Shown here piece after piece: positions 34,169 to 43,073 of a DNA stretch of 64,000 bases (positions are counted from its first letter, which is position 1; the number at the start of each line of letters is the position of its first letter). This DNA comes from CAVURW01 sp963743595 (GTDB taxonomy: Bacteria; Verrucomicrobiota; Verrucomicrobiia; Methylacidiphilales; UBA1321): contig CAVURW010000038.1 of the NCBI GenBank assembly GCA_963743595.1, forward strand, positions 16,556-80,555, in the 5' to 3' direction. The notes beneath the pieces were generated by a model. That model made no database searches, was not told the origin of the DNA, and saw only the letters and a list, made by a program, of their open reading frames with translations. Position numbers and translations under genes: made by a program.

Positions 34169-36394
34169 TTAGAAGGACATCTTCACGCCACCAGTGATGG
34201 AGTGTTGAATGTAGGTGCTTTGGCCGACTTGTACGTCGTAATTCACGAACATCCCGATTGGGATTCTTTGGAAGCCCGTGTAGATGGAATTCAGCCCCAG
34301 CCCGACCAGGGCGTAATCACGCTCCGGATCGAGAGTGGTCACATTAAACGAGCCGAACGCAGGTGCTCCGGACAAGCTGGTAGCCACTCCGCGTGAATCA
34401 TCCAGGCACTCGTGGTACCACGCGGCACGGAACTCGGGAATCCACTTTAAATCGGCACCCGTGGTGAACGTCCCGTCGACTTTACCACCCAGATGGGTCC
34501 GAAGCGAATCGATATCCTGGCTGGCCACTGAGGTGGCAAAGATTCCGCCGCCGCTCTCTGTGTAGCCGTCTACGCCCAGGTGAGTGTACTGAAGACCAAA
34601 TTCCGGCGTGGCCGTAAAATTCTGCCCGAGATTGAAGGTGTACCCCGTGGTCGCCTGCGTCATGAACGAGTAACCATTCGGGTCACTCGTCGCGGTTCCA
34701 CCAAAGGTCGCCCGACGATCCGTGTACTGGCTCGGTCCACCCGCAATGACGAGGTTCGCCAGCCAGGGACCGTGGTTCCAGGTGCCATACATGCCTACGA
34801 TCTCAGTGTTAGCCTCGATTCGGCTGCCATCGCCGAAGTTTGCACCATCGAGCGTCGCCCCGACGAGGAGACCTGCCTTGAAGTCGGAATTAAAGATGTA
34901 ATCGACACCTGCCACGGGTGATCCGTTTACTGAACTGTAGCTTGGCGCGCCGGGCAAACCATCCTGGTTACCGAGCGTTACATTACCGGTGATCCAGGTG
35001 TCCCAAGTCTCGGTCTTCGGGGCCAGCATCGGTGCATCCGTTCCGTTCATTTGAGAGCCGGCGTACTCGACCAGCTTATCGAGCTGGCTAGTAGCGCTGT
35101 TAACCGCTGCCATGGACGATGTGCCGATCGTTGCGTTCGCCGTGCTGAAACCGCCGCTGGCACCGCTTAGGAATTCCAACTGCTCTTCTAAGTTCGATTG
35201 GAACGTGTTTTGGCTCTCCACTTCCAAACGGTTAATGCCTTGAATTAGCGTGAAGCCAGACAATTCATCCAGTGCTGCATTTGGGTTGCCGAACGCTGCT
35301 AGGTAGAAGGGCTGAAAACCTTGTGGCAATTGGGTGTTATCGATCTTCGTGGCTAAATCGTGATATTGAGGCGCGCTAACTGCCTCCAAAGACACCGCAT
35401 TCAAGTTCACGTTAAAGTTCGACCACGAGTAGGTGTAGCCCCCGAAAATGAATGACCCGCTCTTGCCCAATGCCGCCGCTTGCGCATTTGCCAACTCTGC
35501 CGGTGTACCCCCGACCAGCTTTAAATTCAAAGTACCCGTAACGCCCGTTGCGACGATTCCCGTGGAAGGAGAAATCAGTTGGGCACGGCCACTAACATTT
35601 ACCGTACTCGTACCGCCAAGAATAATCGCGTCACCCGTTGCACCGGTCACTGTACCGCCGGATAAGTTTACCACCGTGTTCGCGGCGAGCGAGACGAGTC
35701 CATCCCCCGAGCCGTAGATAAGACCGGTGTTATTCACTACCGCGTTTCCTGCCGATAACTTAATGAAAATCCCATAGCCTGAATTCACCGTCGGGCTGTT
35801 ATAGTGAGAGGAGCTGAATCCAGAGATAACGCCAGAGTTTGTAATGCTAACTAATCCTGCACCGTTGGCCACGATACCGTCGGAGTAACTTCCGCTAATC
35901 GAGGTGAAGGCAGCGATCGTTCCACTGTTCACAACCGTGATCGTAGAGGATGAAGAGGCGAAGGCATAAATGCTGTTCGACTTGTAACCGGAAGCTGTAA
36001 TGAAACCCGAGCTGTGATTGTTCACATATGCAGACCCACTGCTGAAACTCAACGCGGCTGGATACGATGAATTCGAACTATTCCCAATAATCCCATAGTT
36101 TTGTACGGAACCCGACCTGAGCCTAATGGTGTATTCAGTTGAGCTGGTGCTGACGCTAACCCCAGGATTCACCGTTATGGAATACGCAGAGGAACCAGTT
36201 GATTGAAAATAGACATTAGAACTGGATGAAACGGCTGTGTAGCCGCCACTACCGCTCGATAGCCACACGCCGCTTGCAGGCACCAGATTCGGGGCGGCCT
36301 GCAAGGGATGGACGATACAGGTTAACGCCAAAGCAACGAGCACGGCACGCACGGCCTTCATCATCTGCCTAGCACTGAAAATTAGTTTCTTCAT
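34169..36394 (-). CDS. autotransporter (type Va), paralogue 2
   Basis: A 741-residue paralogue of the neighbouring autotransporter. Its first 17 residues (MKKLIFSARQMMKAVRA) and its last 250 are close to paralogue 1, down to TYIQHSITGGVKMSF, while the passenger is about 200 residues shorter and very Ser/Gly/Asn/Thr-rich (SGSSAYSITV, TITNSGVISG-like units). The barrel begins near 480. The duplication therefore keeps the secretion parts and varies the exposed part. Unlike paralogue 1 no Shine-Dalgarno sequence precedes the ATG. A palindrome abuts the stop. Confidence 0.92.
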   Translation of the reverse strand: MKKLIFSARQMMKAVRAVLVALALTCIVHPLQAAPNLVPASGVWLSSGSGGYTAVSSSSNVYFQSTGSSAYSITVNPGVSVSTSSTEYTIRLRSGSVQNYGIIGNSSNSSYPAALSFSSGSAYVNNHSSGFITASGYKSNSIYAFASSSSTITVVNSGTIAAFTSISGSYSDGIVANGAGLVSITNSGVISGFSSSHYNSPTVNSGYGIFIKLSAGNAVVNNTGLIYGSGDGLVSLAANTVVNLSGGTVTGATGDAIILGGTSTVNVSGRAQLISPSTGIVATGVTGTLNLKLVGGTPAELANAQAAALGKSGSFIFGGYTYSWSNFNVNLNAVSLEAVSAPQYHDLATKIDNTQLPQGFQPFYLAAFGNPNAALDELSGFTLIQGINRLEVESQNTFQSNLEEQLEFLSGASGGFSTANATIGTSSMAAVNSATSQLDKLVEYAGSQMNGTDAPMLAPKTETWDTWITGNVTLGNQDGLPGAPSYSSVNGSPVAGVDYIFNSDFKAGLLVGATLDGANFGDGSRIEANTEIVGMYGTWNHGPWLANLVIAGGPSQYTDRRATFGGTATSDPNGYSFMTQATTGYTFNLGQNFTATPEFGLQYTHLGVDGYTESGGGIFATSVASQDIDSLRTHLGGKVDGTFTTGADLKWIPEFRAAWYHECLDDSRGVATSLSGAPAFGSFNVTTLDPERDYALVGLGLNSIYTGFQRIPIGMFVNYDVQVGQSTYIQHSITGGVKMSF

Positions 36395-36434
36395 TCTATT
36401 GTTCCCGGAGGTAAGTGTTTGTTAGTCAGGGAGA

Positions 36435-36464
36435 AAAGTAAGTGAGGGCGGCGAGCAATGTCAA
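36435..36464 (-). promoter_or_regulatory. probable promoter of autotransporter 2
   Basis: On the minus strand TTGACA (36464-36459), an 18-base spacer and TACTTT (36440-36435); an offset TTACTT with a 17-base spacer is also possible. The leader would be about 35 bases. Confidence 0.45.
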
Positions 36465-36502
36465 AGACTATTTACTCAAATATAGTTAAAAACTAACGCA
36501 CG

Positions 36503-36530
36503 TTTACTACTGCATTTCAGCCTTTAACAT
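36503..36530 (+). promoter_or_regulatory. possible promoter of pheS
   Basis: TTTACT (36503-36508), 16 bases, TAACAT (36525-36530). It lies 38 bases before the ATG at 36569. The same TAACAT hexamer serves as likely -10 of the SRP RNA gene. Confidence 0.35.
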
Positions 36531-36568
36531 TGCCTTTCCGCCACTTCTCCGGTTTTCTCTCCACTCCC

Positions 36569-37621
36569 ATGCAAGCCGAAATTCTCGCCCTCCGGAACGA
36601 AATCCTCGCAGCGATTGCCGCTGCCAGCACTTTAGACGAGCTGGAAGCCATTCGCATACGTTTCCTCTCTCGCCAAGGCTCCCTGCCTCTTCTTCTGGAG
36701 AAACTCTCGACGATCCCCAAAGAAGAGCGCCCTGCAGTTGGCAAAATCGCTAATGAAACCCGCCAAGCCGTCCAGACCGCCTTTACGGAACGCACGGAAG
36801 CGCTCCAAGTTCAGAAGCAAGCTGCTGAATTCGATCCCACCTTGCCGGGGCGCCAGCCGGTATACGGCTCGCTTCATCCGATTCTTCGTGTTCGGGACCG
36901 TGCGCTAGCCATCTTTAAGCGACTGGGCTTTGTGCTTGCGGATGGACCGGATATCGAGAACGAAGTCTTTAACTTCGACGCTCTAAACACGCTGCCCGAT
37001 CACCCGGCCCGAAACGAGCAGGACACGTTTTACCTGGATGAGACGGGACTGGCACCAAGCGCCGGCCTCCGCGCACCGCAATTGGGCGGGCGTCGTCTGC
37101 TGCGCACGCAGACCTCTACCGTCCAGATCCGGACCATGCTGGCGCAACAACCACCCGTACGCATCGTCGCACCGGGGAGGTGTTATCGTCGGGATGAAAT
37201 CGATGCCACTCATGGTATTTCGTTCTTTCAAATGGAGGGGTTGATGGTCGATACGGACATCACTCTCGCCGACCTTAAGGGCACGCTTGAGTTCTTCTTT
37301 AGAGAGCTCCTCGGCCAAGACCTGCAATTCCGGTTTCGCCCTCACTTCTTCCCGTTTACCGAACCGAGCTTTGAGGTCGATTGTCGTCGCCCCGGCACAA
37401 AGGTTCGCGGCAAGGAATGGCTGGAAATTTGCGGTTGCGGCATGGTTGACCCGGCTGTCTTCGAACAAGTCGGCTATGATCCCGAGCGCTACACCGGTTG
37501 GGCGTTCGGGTTCGGGATCGATCGCCTGGCGATTATGCAACACGCTGTGCCGGATCTGCGGTTGTTCAGCGAAAACGATGTGCGCTTCCTCCGCCAGCTC
37601 TCTCCGCGCCTGGACGAGTAG
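36569..37621 (+). CDS. pheS: phenylalanine--tRNA ligase alpha subunit
   Basis: PheS forms the catalytic part of the alpha2-beta2 enzyme that charges tRNA-Phe. The 350 residues show the N-terminal coiled coil (about 1-85), class II motif 1 region around DGPDIENEVFNFDALN, motif 2 in GRCYRRDEIDATHGISFFQM and motif 3 in GWAFGFGIDRLAIM. The start is the ATG at 36569; the open frame continues upstream to a TTG at 36530, which is the -10 region of the likely promoter. pheT does not follow; a TolA/TonB-like gene does, so the usual pheST operon is split. Confidence 0.96.
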   Translation: MQAEILALRNEILAAIAAASTLDELEAIRIRFLSRQGSLPLLLEKLSTIPKEERPAVGKIANETRQAVQTAFTERTEALQVQKQAAEFDPTLPGRQPVYGSLHPILRVRDRALAIFKRLGFVLADGPDIENEVFNFDALNTLPDHPARNEQDTFYLDETGLAPSAGLRAPQLGGRRLLRTQTSTVQIRTMLAQQPPVRIVAPGRCYRRDEIDATHGISFFQMEGLMVDTDITLADLKGTLEFFFRELLGQDLQFRFRPHFFPFTEPSFEVDCRRPGTKVRGKEWLEICGCGMVDPAVFEQVGYDPERYTGWAFGFGIDRLAIMQHAVPDLRLFSENDVRFLRQLSPRLDE

Positions 37622-37721
37622 CGTACGAAGCGTACGAATCACGCTGTCGATCAACAACTTGTAACGATTCGACCCGGTAGATACGCTTGGCTCTTGCGCC
37701 ATTCTGTGCTCACATTCCGGG

Positions 37722-38777
37722 ATGCGGCCCACTCCTCAACCGCGTCCCCGCTTTTCCGGACGGCCTCGGCCTGCTCAGCGACAATCGGTTCCACGCTCAA
37801 ACTACGCTCCGGAGCCGGAACCGAATCGTGACAGCTTGTGGCGCTGGGTAGCGATCGTCGCGGTTGCGCATCTCATCGCGCTCCTGATACTGGGCGTGGT
37901 CTCGCTCCTCACGCCTGCACCGCCGAAGCAAGAGTGGATCACTCTCCTGCCCAGCGGTTCACTCGTTCACGGGTCTCCGAATTCCACAAGTAATTCCGCT
38001 TCGTCCACATCGAAACCCGCTCCAGAAGCGACCCCTGTGCCGCGACCGCACGAAACGCCGGAGCCCGTGGTGCATCACGCCGAGCACACACCGACGCCCC
38101 ATCGCCACCACACGCCACCGCCTCCAATCGAGACGCCGCAACCAACGGAATCGCCCGTAGCGACCGCTCCCCCGCTTACTCCGCCGCCTGTTGTTCAACC
38201 CACACCCACGCTGAAACCTCACCACACCCACACGCCCACGCCGCATAAAGTCATCGTAGATCTCCATGAAGTGGTGCGGCCCGATCCTGACCCCGCAGTT
38301 TCTCCCGACCCTACGCCTTCACCTCGTCCCACGCCCACCCACACCCATCATCCTCACGTAACGCCGCCGCCCCAAGACACCCCCGATCCCACGCAGTCCA
38401 CTGCAGAGATCCAGCATGAACTGGAACAGCACCTCCAACACGCTGGCGTTCAATCGGCCACGAATACGGGCGACAGCGGAATCAAAGGCGGGCAGGCGAG
38501 CGACTTCGGTGGGTTCTATGACTCGATCAAGAACCAAGTCTACGACCAATGGCACGCGCCGGGCAGCATCGACCCTAATCTCCAGGCGATCGTCCAAATC
38601 CATGTCGAAAAAGACGGTCGCGTTCCCCGCGAGCAAGTCACCCTAGTACGCTCCTCTGGCAATCAGGCCTACGACGACTCAGCGCTCGATGCGGCGCGTA
38701 ACTTGGGTCAACTAAACATGGCCTTGCCAGAAGGCTGCCCACCCGATATCAAGATCACCTTCGATCCCATTAAATAG
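37722..38777 (+). CDS. TolA/TonB-like energy transducer
   Basis: A 351-residue inner-membrane protein that would span the periplasm. A basic Pro-rich cytoplasmic end (1-40), one TM segment (about 42-64), a long Pro/His/Thr-rich extended region (about 95-225 with HTPTPHRHHTPPPP-type runs) and a TonB/TolA C-terminal domain (about 255-351: FYDSIKNQVYDQWHAPGSID ... VTLVRSSGNQAYDDSALDAA). It is followed by tolB with a short gap, so a TolA role is more likely than TonB. tolQ, tolR and pal are not in the window. The histidine-rich spacer could bind metal. Confidence 0.85.
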   Translation: MRPTPQPRPRFSGRPRPAQRQSVPRSNYAPEPEPNRDSLWRWVAIVAVAHLIALLILGVVSLLTPAPPKQEWITLLPSGSLVHGSPNSTSNSASSTSKPAPEATPVPRPHETPEPVVHHAEHTPTPHRHHTPPPPIETPQPTESPVATAPPLTPPPVVQPTPTLKPHHTHTPTPHKVIVDLHEVVRPDPDPAVSPDPTPSPRPTPTHTHHPHVTPPPQDTPDPTQSTAEIQHELEQHLQHAGVQSATNTGDSGIKGGQASDFGGFYDSIKNQVYDQWHAPGSIDPNLQAIVQIHVEKDGRVPREQVTLVRSSGNQAYDDSALDAARNLGQLNMALPEGCPPDIKITFDPIK

Positions 38778-38822
38778 GCCGTGCGCTTAAGACGTAATCC
38801 GGCATTGTTCCTTATTATTCCT

Positions 38823-39974
38823 GTGAAACATCACCTCCCCTCATTCGCTCTCGTTACTACCCTCACCGTTTTCTTGTTCGCTTCGGCAAGTGCGCAAATT
38901 GTCGTTAAAGTCGGTGCTCTTCCAGCCGTCTCGGTTCCGAACTTCGCCGCCGCTGGTGGAGCGGAAGCCGCCGCAATCGTTCGCGCAGACCTCAAGCACA
39001 CTTCAGAAGTAGATCCTCTCGCCTCCGGCACCGCGCCCTACGCGCTCACGGCCACGGTCGCAGCCGATAGCATCACCGCCACGCTGACAAAACGAGGAGC
39101 GCCCGCGCCACTCTTCTCACAAGCATTTCCGGGCAATTACCGCGCTGCAGCTCATCTTGTCTCCGACGCAGTTGTTCAAGCGATGACGGGTCGACCCGGT
39201 TTCGCCTCGAGCAAAATCGCGTTCATAGGAACGAGCGGAAGCAAAGAACTCTACCTAGCCGATATCGATGGATTCGGCGCCCATAATGTCACCTCAGATC
39301 ACGTGATCTGCTCCTGCCCCAATTTCAGCCACGATGGCCACTGGCTCGCCTACACCTCTTATAAAAGCGGTTACGCGGATGCTTACACCATCAATCTCGC
39401 CACGGGAAAGCGGACGCGGATCGCCTACTTCCCTGGGATCAACAGCGGCGCGGCGTTCTCTCCGGACGGGACACGAATCGCTCTCACGCTCAGCAAGGAC
39501 GGTAACCCAGAAATTTACACGATCGCCTCGACAGGGGGCGGTCCAGTTCGAATCACGAACACACGCGGCGCCGAATCGTCTCCGTGCTATTCGCCAGCGG
39601 GTGACCGCCTGCTCTTCTCATCGGACGACCGGGGAACGCCGCAGCTCTACACCACCAGCGCACTCGGCGGACCGCTCGAGCTGGTTCACACGCTGCAATC
39701 GTTTTGCACGAAACCCGATTGGTCTCCGGACGGAACGCAAATCGCATTCACCACACGCATCTCGGGCCAATTCCAAATCGCCGTCTACACTTTTGCCACA
39801 AGCTCCACCACGCTGGTCACCTCGTCTGGCGGTCAAGATCCCTGCTGGACGCGTGACTCCCGGCACCTGGTCTATGACTTCCACGGCCAGCTTTCCTTGC
39901 TCGATACGGTCACGAAGGTGGTTACCCCCATCCCCCTCGCCATCTCTGCGAGCGAGCCAGCAGTCAGTCCCTAA
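38823..39974 (+). CDS. tolB: TolB-like periplasmic beta-propeller protein
   Basis: TolB is the periplasmic part of the Tol-Pal system that keeps the outer membrane attached during division. From the GTG at 38823 the 383-residue product has a clean signal peptide (about 1-24, cleavage at ASA-Q). An N-terminal domain (about 25-130) leads to WD40-like beta-propeller blades of the TolB type: KELYLADIDGFGAHNVTSD, FSPDGTRIALTLSKDGNPEI, YSPAGDRLLFSSDDRGTPQL and WSPDGTQIAFTTRISGQFQI. A further upstream GTG at 38781 would add an unneeded extension. Context with the TolA-like gene strengthens the call. Confidence 0.9.
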   Translation: MKHHLPSFALVTTLTVFLFASASAQIVVKVGALPAVSVPNFAAAGGAEAAAIVRADLKHTSEVDPLASGTAPYALTATVAADSITATLTKRGAPAPLFSQAFPGNYRAAAHLVSDAVVQAMTGRPGFASSKIAFIGTSGSKELYLADIDGFGAHNVTSDHVICSCPNFSHDGHWLAYTSYKSGYADAYTINLATGKRTRIAYFPGINSGAAFSPDGTRIALTLSKDGNPEIYTIASTGGGPVRITNTRGAESSPCYSPAGDRLLFSSDDRGTPQLYTTSALGGPLELVHTLQSFCTKPDWSPDGTQIAFTTRISGQFQIAVYTFATSSTTLVTSSGGQDPCWTRDSRHLVYDFHGQLSLLDTVTKVVTPIPLAISASEPAVSP

Positions 39975-40122
39975 CTCTATTCGTTAGATTTTTTTCGCTC
40001 CTTAAAAGGCGCACGAATAAACGAAGTTGTCGGTTGACCGATCTCCACATCGGCTCCATGTTCCCCGAAACCAACGCCACCCCGGTGTAAGGTTTTCGGT
40101 CTATCCTCTACTAACCAATATT

Positions 40123-41268
40123 ATGCATATCGATACCCCTGAATTCCTGCCGTTTAGTCTCTCCCGGCTGTTAACGACCGTTTTCGCCATTAAAGGCGGT
40201 GAACGGGTCGCTATTCTCATCGACCTCGAAGATCCTCGCGACGTCAAGGATTTCGGATTCCTTAAAGATCCAAAATTGACTATTCAAAAGCATGCATACG
40301 AGGTCTTTTATCAAGGCCTGAAGAACAGCGGCTTGGCCGAGATGAACTTAAAGGGTGGCGATTTCTTCGCCTACAAAATCACGGGTGGAAGCAACCTGGA
40401 TTTGCCGGATCAAGCTTTCGCGCCAGACGGTAAGGAAATCAGCCTGGAAAAGGATGTCTATCCCAACTACGACTTAATTCTCTGCATTTCCACCTTCTCT
40501 GCTACGGCTCCCCTCACCGCTTTTGCCAAGAAATTCAATTTCCGTGGCGCAACGTTGCACGGTCTCAACGAGATCATTTTGAACAGCGGGCTCTCGGTCG
40601 ATTACAATGAAGTGAGCAAAAAGGCTGAGAAACTCCGGCTCGGTTTGACAAAGGCCGATTGGTTCGAAGTCGATTTCCGTGTCGCTGGTAAAACCCACAC
40701 ATTAAGGCTCATTTGCAACGGCCAAGAAGCGCAGAAAAGTCACGGTCTCTGTCGTGGTCCGGAAGCCGATGTGGCGAATCTCCCAGCGGGAGAAGTCTAT
40801 TTCGTTCCGGAAGGTGCTGAAGGCGAGTTTCCGCTCCGCTACGAAACCGGCACGATCGCTCTGATGACCGTAACCGGCGGTCGAATCATCAATGCTGCAT
40901 TGGTTCAAGGAGACCAACATGAAGTGGACGCGCACAACGCCAAACTCAAGAGTGATCCCGTTACTGGTGAACTCGGTGAACTCGGCTTCGGCACGCAGAA
41001 CTTGCCTGTCTCCGGTCGCGATATTCAAGACGAGAAAGTACTCGGCACGATGCATGTGGCCACCGGTCGCAGCGACCATCTCGGCGGACACTTGGTTCCC
41101 TCCCTCTTCCATGACGCGAAGAACGCCACTCACGATGATATACTGTTCTCGCCCGCAAAGACTCCAGAAATCACAGTGACAGAAGTCCGTATGCGTCGCG
41201 GCGATAAAACGGAAGTCGTTCTAGAACACTTCCGGCCCGCGCAGTATCTGTTGAACTGCCTGCAATAA
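40123..41268 (+). CDS. M29/aminopeptidase T-like metallopeptidase
   Basis: A 381-residue cytoplasmic protein. The C-terminal half has the pattern of the M29 leucyl aminopeptidase group: VYFVPEGAEGEFP, GELGFGTQNLPVSGRD, and EKVLGTMHVATGRSDHLGGH where the glutamate, histidine and aspartate would bind two metals. The N-terminal half is an alpha/beta domain (YDLILCISTFSATAPLTAFA). The frame is open upstream to 40027, but the ATG at 40123 gives a normal N-terminus. It stands alone between tolB and the glycohydrolase gene. Substrate unknown. Confidence 0.75.
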   Translation: MHIDTPEFLPFSLSRLLTTVFAIKGGERVAILIDLEDPRDVKDFGFLKDPKLTIQKHAYEVFYQGLKNSGLAEMNLKGGDFFAYKITGGSNLDLPDQAFAPDGKEISLEKDVYPNYDLILCISTFSATAPLTAFAKKFNFRGATLHGLNEIILNSGLSVDYNEVSKKAEKLRLGLTKADWFEVDFRVAGKTHTLRLICNGQEAQKSHGLCRGPEADVANLPAGEVYFVPEGAEGEFPLRYETGTIALMTVTGGRIINAALVQGDQHEVDAHNAKLKSDPVTGELGELGFGTQNLPVSGRDIQDEKVLGTMHVATGRSDHLGGHLVPSLFHDAKNATHDDILFSPAKTPEITVTEVRMRRGDKTEVVLEHFRPAQYLLNCLQ

Positions 41269-41334
41269 GGTGAACGGCTCCCGATTCGGCGGAGGTCTCT
41301 TCTGATCTTCGCCGAATGGAGAATAGCAAATCGT

Positions 41335-42306
41335 ATGACCTCCGCTCCTCACGCACTTCTCGGTGCTCTTGTCGGCGATGCCGTTTCCATGCCGGTTCAT
41401 TGGTATTACGACCGCGCCGCACTGGTGCGGGATTATGGCTCTATCACCGGCTACTTGGCTCCGCGCAACCCGCACGCGGATAGCATTCTGTGGAGATCCA
41501 GCTACCAAGCGCTGAATGAGCGCGGCGAAATCCTCCACGACCAAGCGCAGTACTGGGGCGTGCGCGGTATCCATTACCACCAGTTCCTTCGCGCCGGTGA
41601 AAACACATTGAATTACCAGCTCGCCACTGAGCTCTATCGACAGGTACGACAGGCGGGAAAATACGATCGGGATGCGTGGCTGCAATTCTACATCGATTAC
41701 ATGCTGACTCCGGGGAAGCATCGGGACACCTATATCGAAGAATATCACCGTGGATTCTTCACCAACTACGCTCGCGGCAAGCAGCCCCGGTCGTGCGGAA
41801 TTAAAGATGTCCACATCGGCGGATTAGTTCCGGTTCCGGCGTTGGTGGATGCGTTGTCCGGCACACATGCCGATATCCGCTCCGTGGTGCATTTGCACGT
41901 GGAACTTACCCATCAAGACGCTGAGGTACTCCGGGCTGCAGACGTCTTTACGGAAATCCTTCTCGATGTAAAAGCTGGCAAGCCGTTGCGTGAATCGATC
42001 CTGTCGCGCGCGCGTGATTGGGTCTCTACGGCGAAATTGAGTGCGTGGAATCAAGAGCCGGATTTGGTGGTGATCGGCCAGCGGCTCAGTCCGGCGTGCT
42101 ACATTAAAGACGCGTTCACCGCATCGCTCTATCTCGCATGGAAATATGCCGATGACTTCGCCGCAGGAATTTGCGCCAATGCACAGGTCGGGGGCGACAA
42201 TTGCCACCGAGCTTCGGTTGTCGGCGCACTTCTGGGTTGTGCGAACGTTCCCGAGCCGTGGGTAAAAGGGCTGGTCACAAACCTAAATCGATACGCCGCA
42301 AGCTGA
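41335..42306 (+). CDS. ADP-ribosylglycohydrolase (DraG)-like protein
   Basis: A 323-residue protein of the ADP-ribosyl-glycohydrolase fold. The N-terminal ALLGALVGDAVSMPVHW motif and the C-terminal AQVGGDNCHRASVVGALLG (the usual GGDxDxxA...GA metal site) are the family's two hallmarks; the asparagine-cysteine pair replaces the usual aspartate-threonine, so activity may differ. Members remove ADP-ribose from proteins or cleave related compounds. No ADP-ribosyltransferase is nearby. It is 66 bases downstream of the M29-like gene and may be cotranscribed. Confidence 0.82.
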   Translation: MTSAPHALLGALVGDAVSMPVHWYYDRAALVRDYGSITGYLAPRNPHADSILWRSSYQALNERGEILHDQAQYWGVRGIHYHQFLRAGENTLNYQLATELYRQVRQAGKYDRDAWLQFYIDYMLTPGKHRDTYIEEYHRGFFTNYARGKQPRSCGIKDVHIGGLVPVPALVDALSGTHADIRSVVHLHVELTHQDAEVLRAADVFTEILLDVKAGKPLRESILSRARDWVSTAKLSAWNQEPDLVVIGQRLSPACYIKDAFTASLYLAWKYADDFAAGICANAQVGGDNCHRASVVGALLGCANVPEPWVKGLVTNLNRYAAS

Positions 42307-42338
42307 TGATCGACCGGTGTTGGCGCCTTGCGAATTAA

Positions 42339-43073
42339 TCACGGGCGCACCATCTGTTGACCGTCCAGCCTCTTCTCGGTTTTTGATAATTCAGCTAAAA
42401 GAGCTTTGCATTGAGCGGGGAGCACCAGGGACACCAAGGGCTGATCATAGTCAAAAGTCACTTTAACGTGCTCGTCTTCCAGGACCACGGGCAGTTTGGA
42501 ATCGAGACTCACCCAAACTTTCGTCGGCACAATGGGTATCGGAGAGGTAAGCGGTCTAAAACCTAATCCAGACTCAGACCAGAAATAGAGAAAGCAACTC
42601 TTCCCGTCCTTTTCTTCCACGGATTGAAAATGATCCTTATCAATCCAGACGAGTTGAGGAAAATCGGGATAGTTTGCGTCAATCCCCGATAACTCCGCAG
42701 AGCTAATACTAAACTCTTTTTTTCCTCTGTACTGGGTGAAAATGATGTTTTTGAAAATCCATTTTTCGGTTTGTGACTGGTCGCTCCACAGAGTTATTTC
42801 ACGCCGTAATCCTGCGTTTCTGACCACGGTGATACTTAAAATGGTGAGGGCTGGCGTAGCGGGGGTTGCGGGAGGAGAGGCTGCTTCGTCTGAGGGCTTA
42901 GCGGCGTCCGAAGTCACAGGAGAGTAATTCATTACCCACGATGTGTTCGCCCGGAGCTTGGCCAAAAATGGTTCCGTCGGAACGGGATGAGGAGAAGGCT
43001 CCTGGGCACGGGCACTATTAAGGACGAATCCTATTAGCAAGATGCTAGTCATTAACGGGTTCAAGAAATTCAT
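42339..43073 (-). CDS. exported protein coupled to the Verru_Chthon A gene, unknown
   Basis: A 244-residue protein with a signal peptide (about 1-23, NSARA-QE). The external part is beta-rich with IFTQYRGKKEFSISSAELSG and VWIDKDHFQSVEEKDGKSCF. No family is recognised. It overlaps the end of the large prepilin-like gene by 29 bases, so the two are translated together and probably act in the same envelope structure. A second ATG at 43052 is possible. The region is more AT-rich than average. Confidence 0.65.
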   Translation of the reverse strand: MNFLNPLMTSILLIGFVLNSARAQEPSPHPVPTEPFLAKLRANTSWVMNYSPVTSDAAKPSDEAASPPATPATPALTILSITVVRNAGLRREITLWSDQSQTEKWIFKNIIFTQYRGKKEFSISSAELSGIDANYPDFPQLVWIDKDHFQSVEEKDGKSCFLYFWSESGLGFRPLTSPIPIVPTKVWVSLDSKLPVVLEDEHVKVTFDYDQPLVSLVLPAQCKALLAELSKTEKRLDGQQMVRP

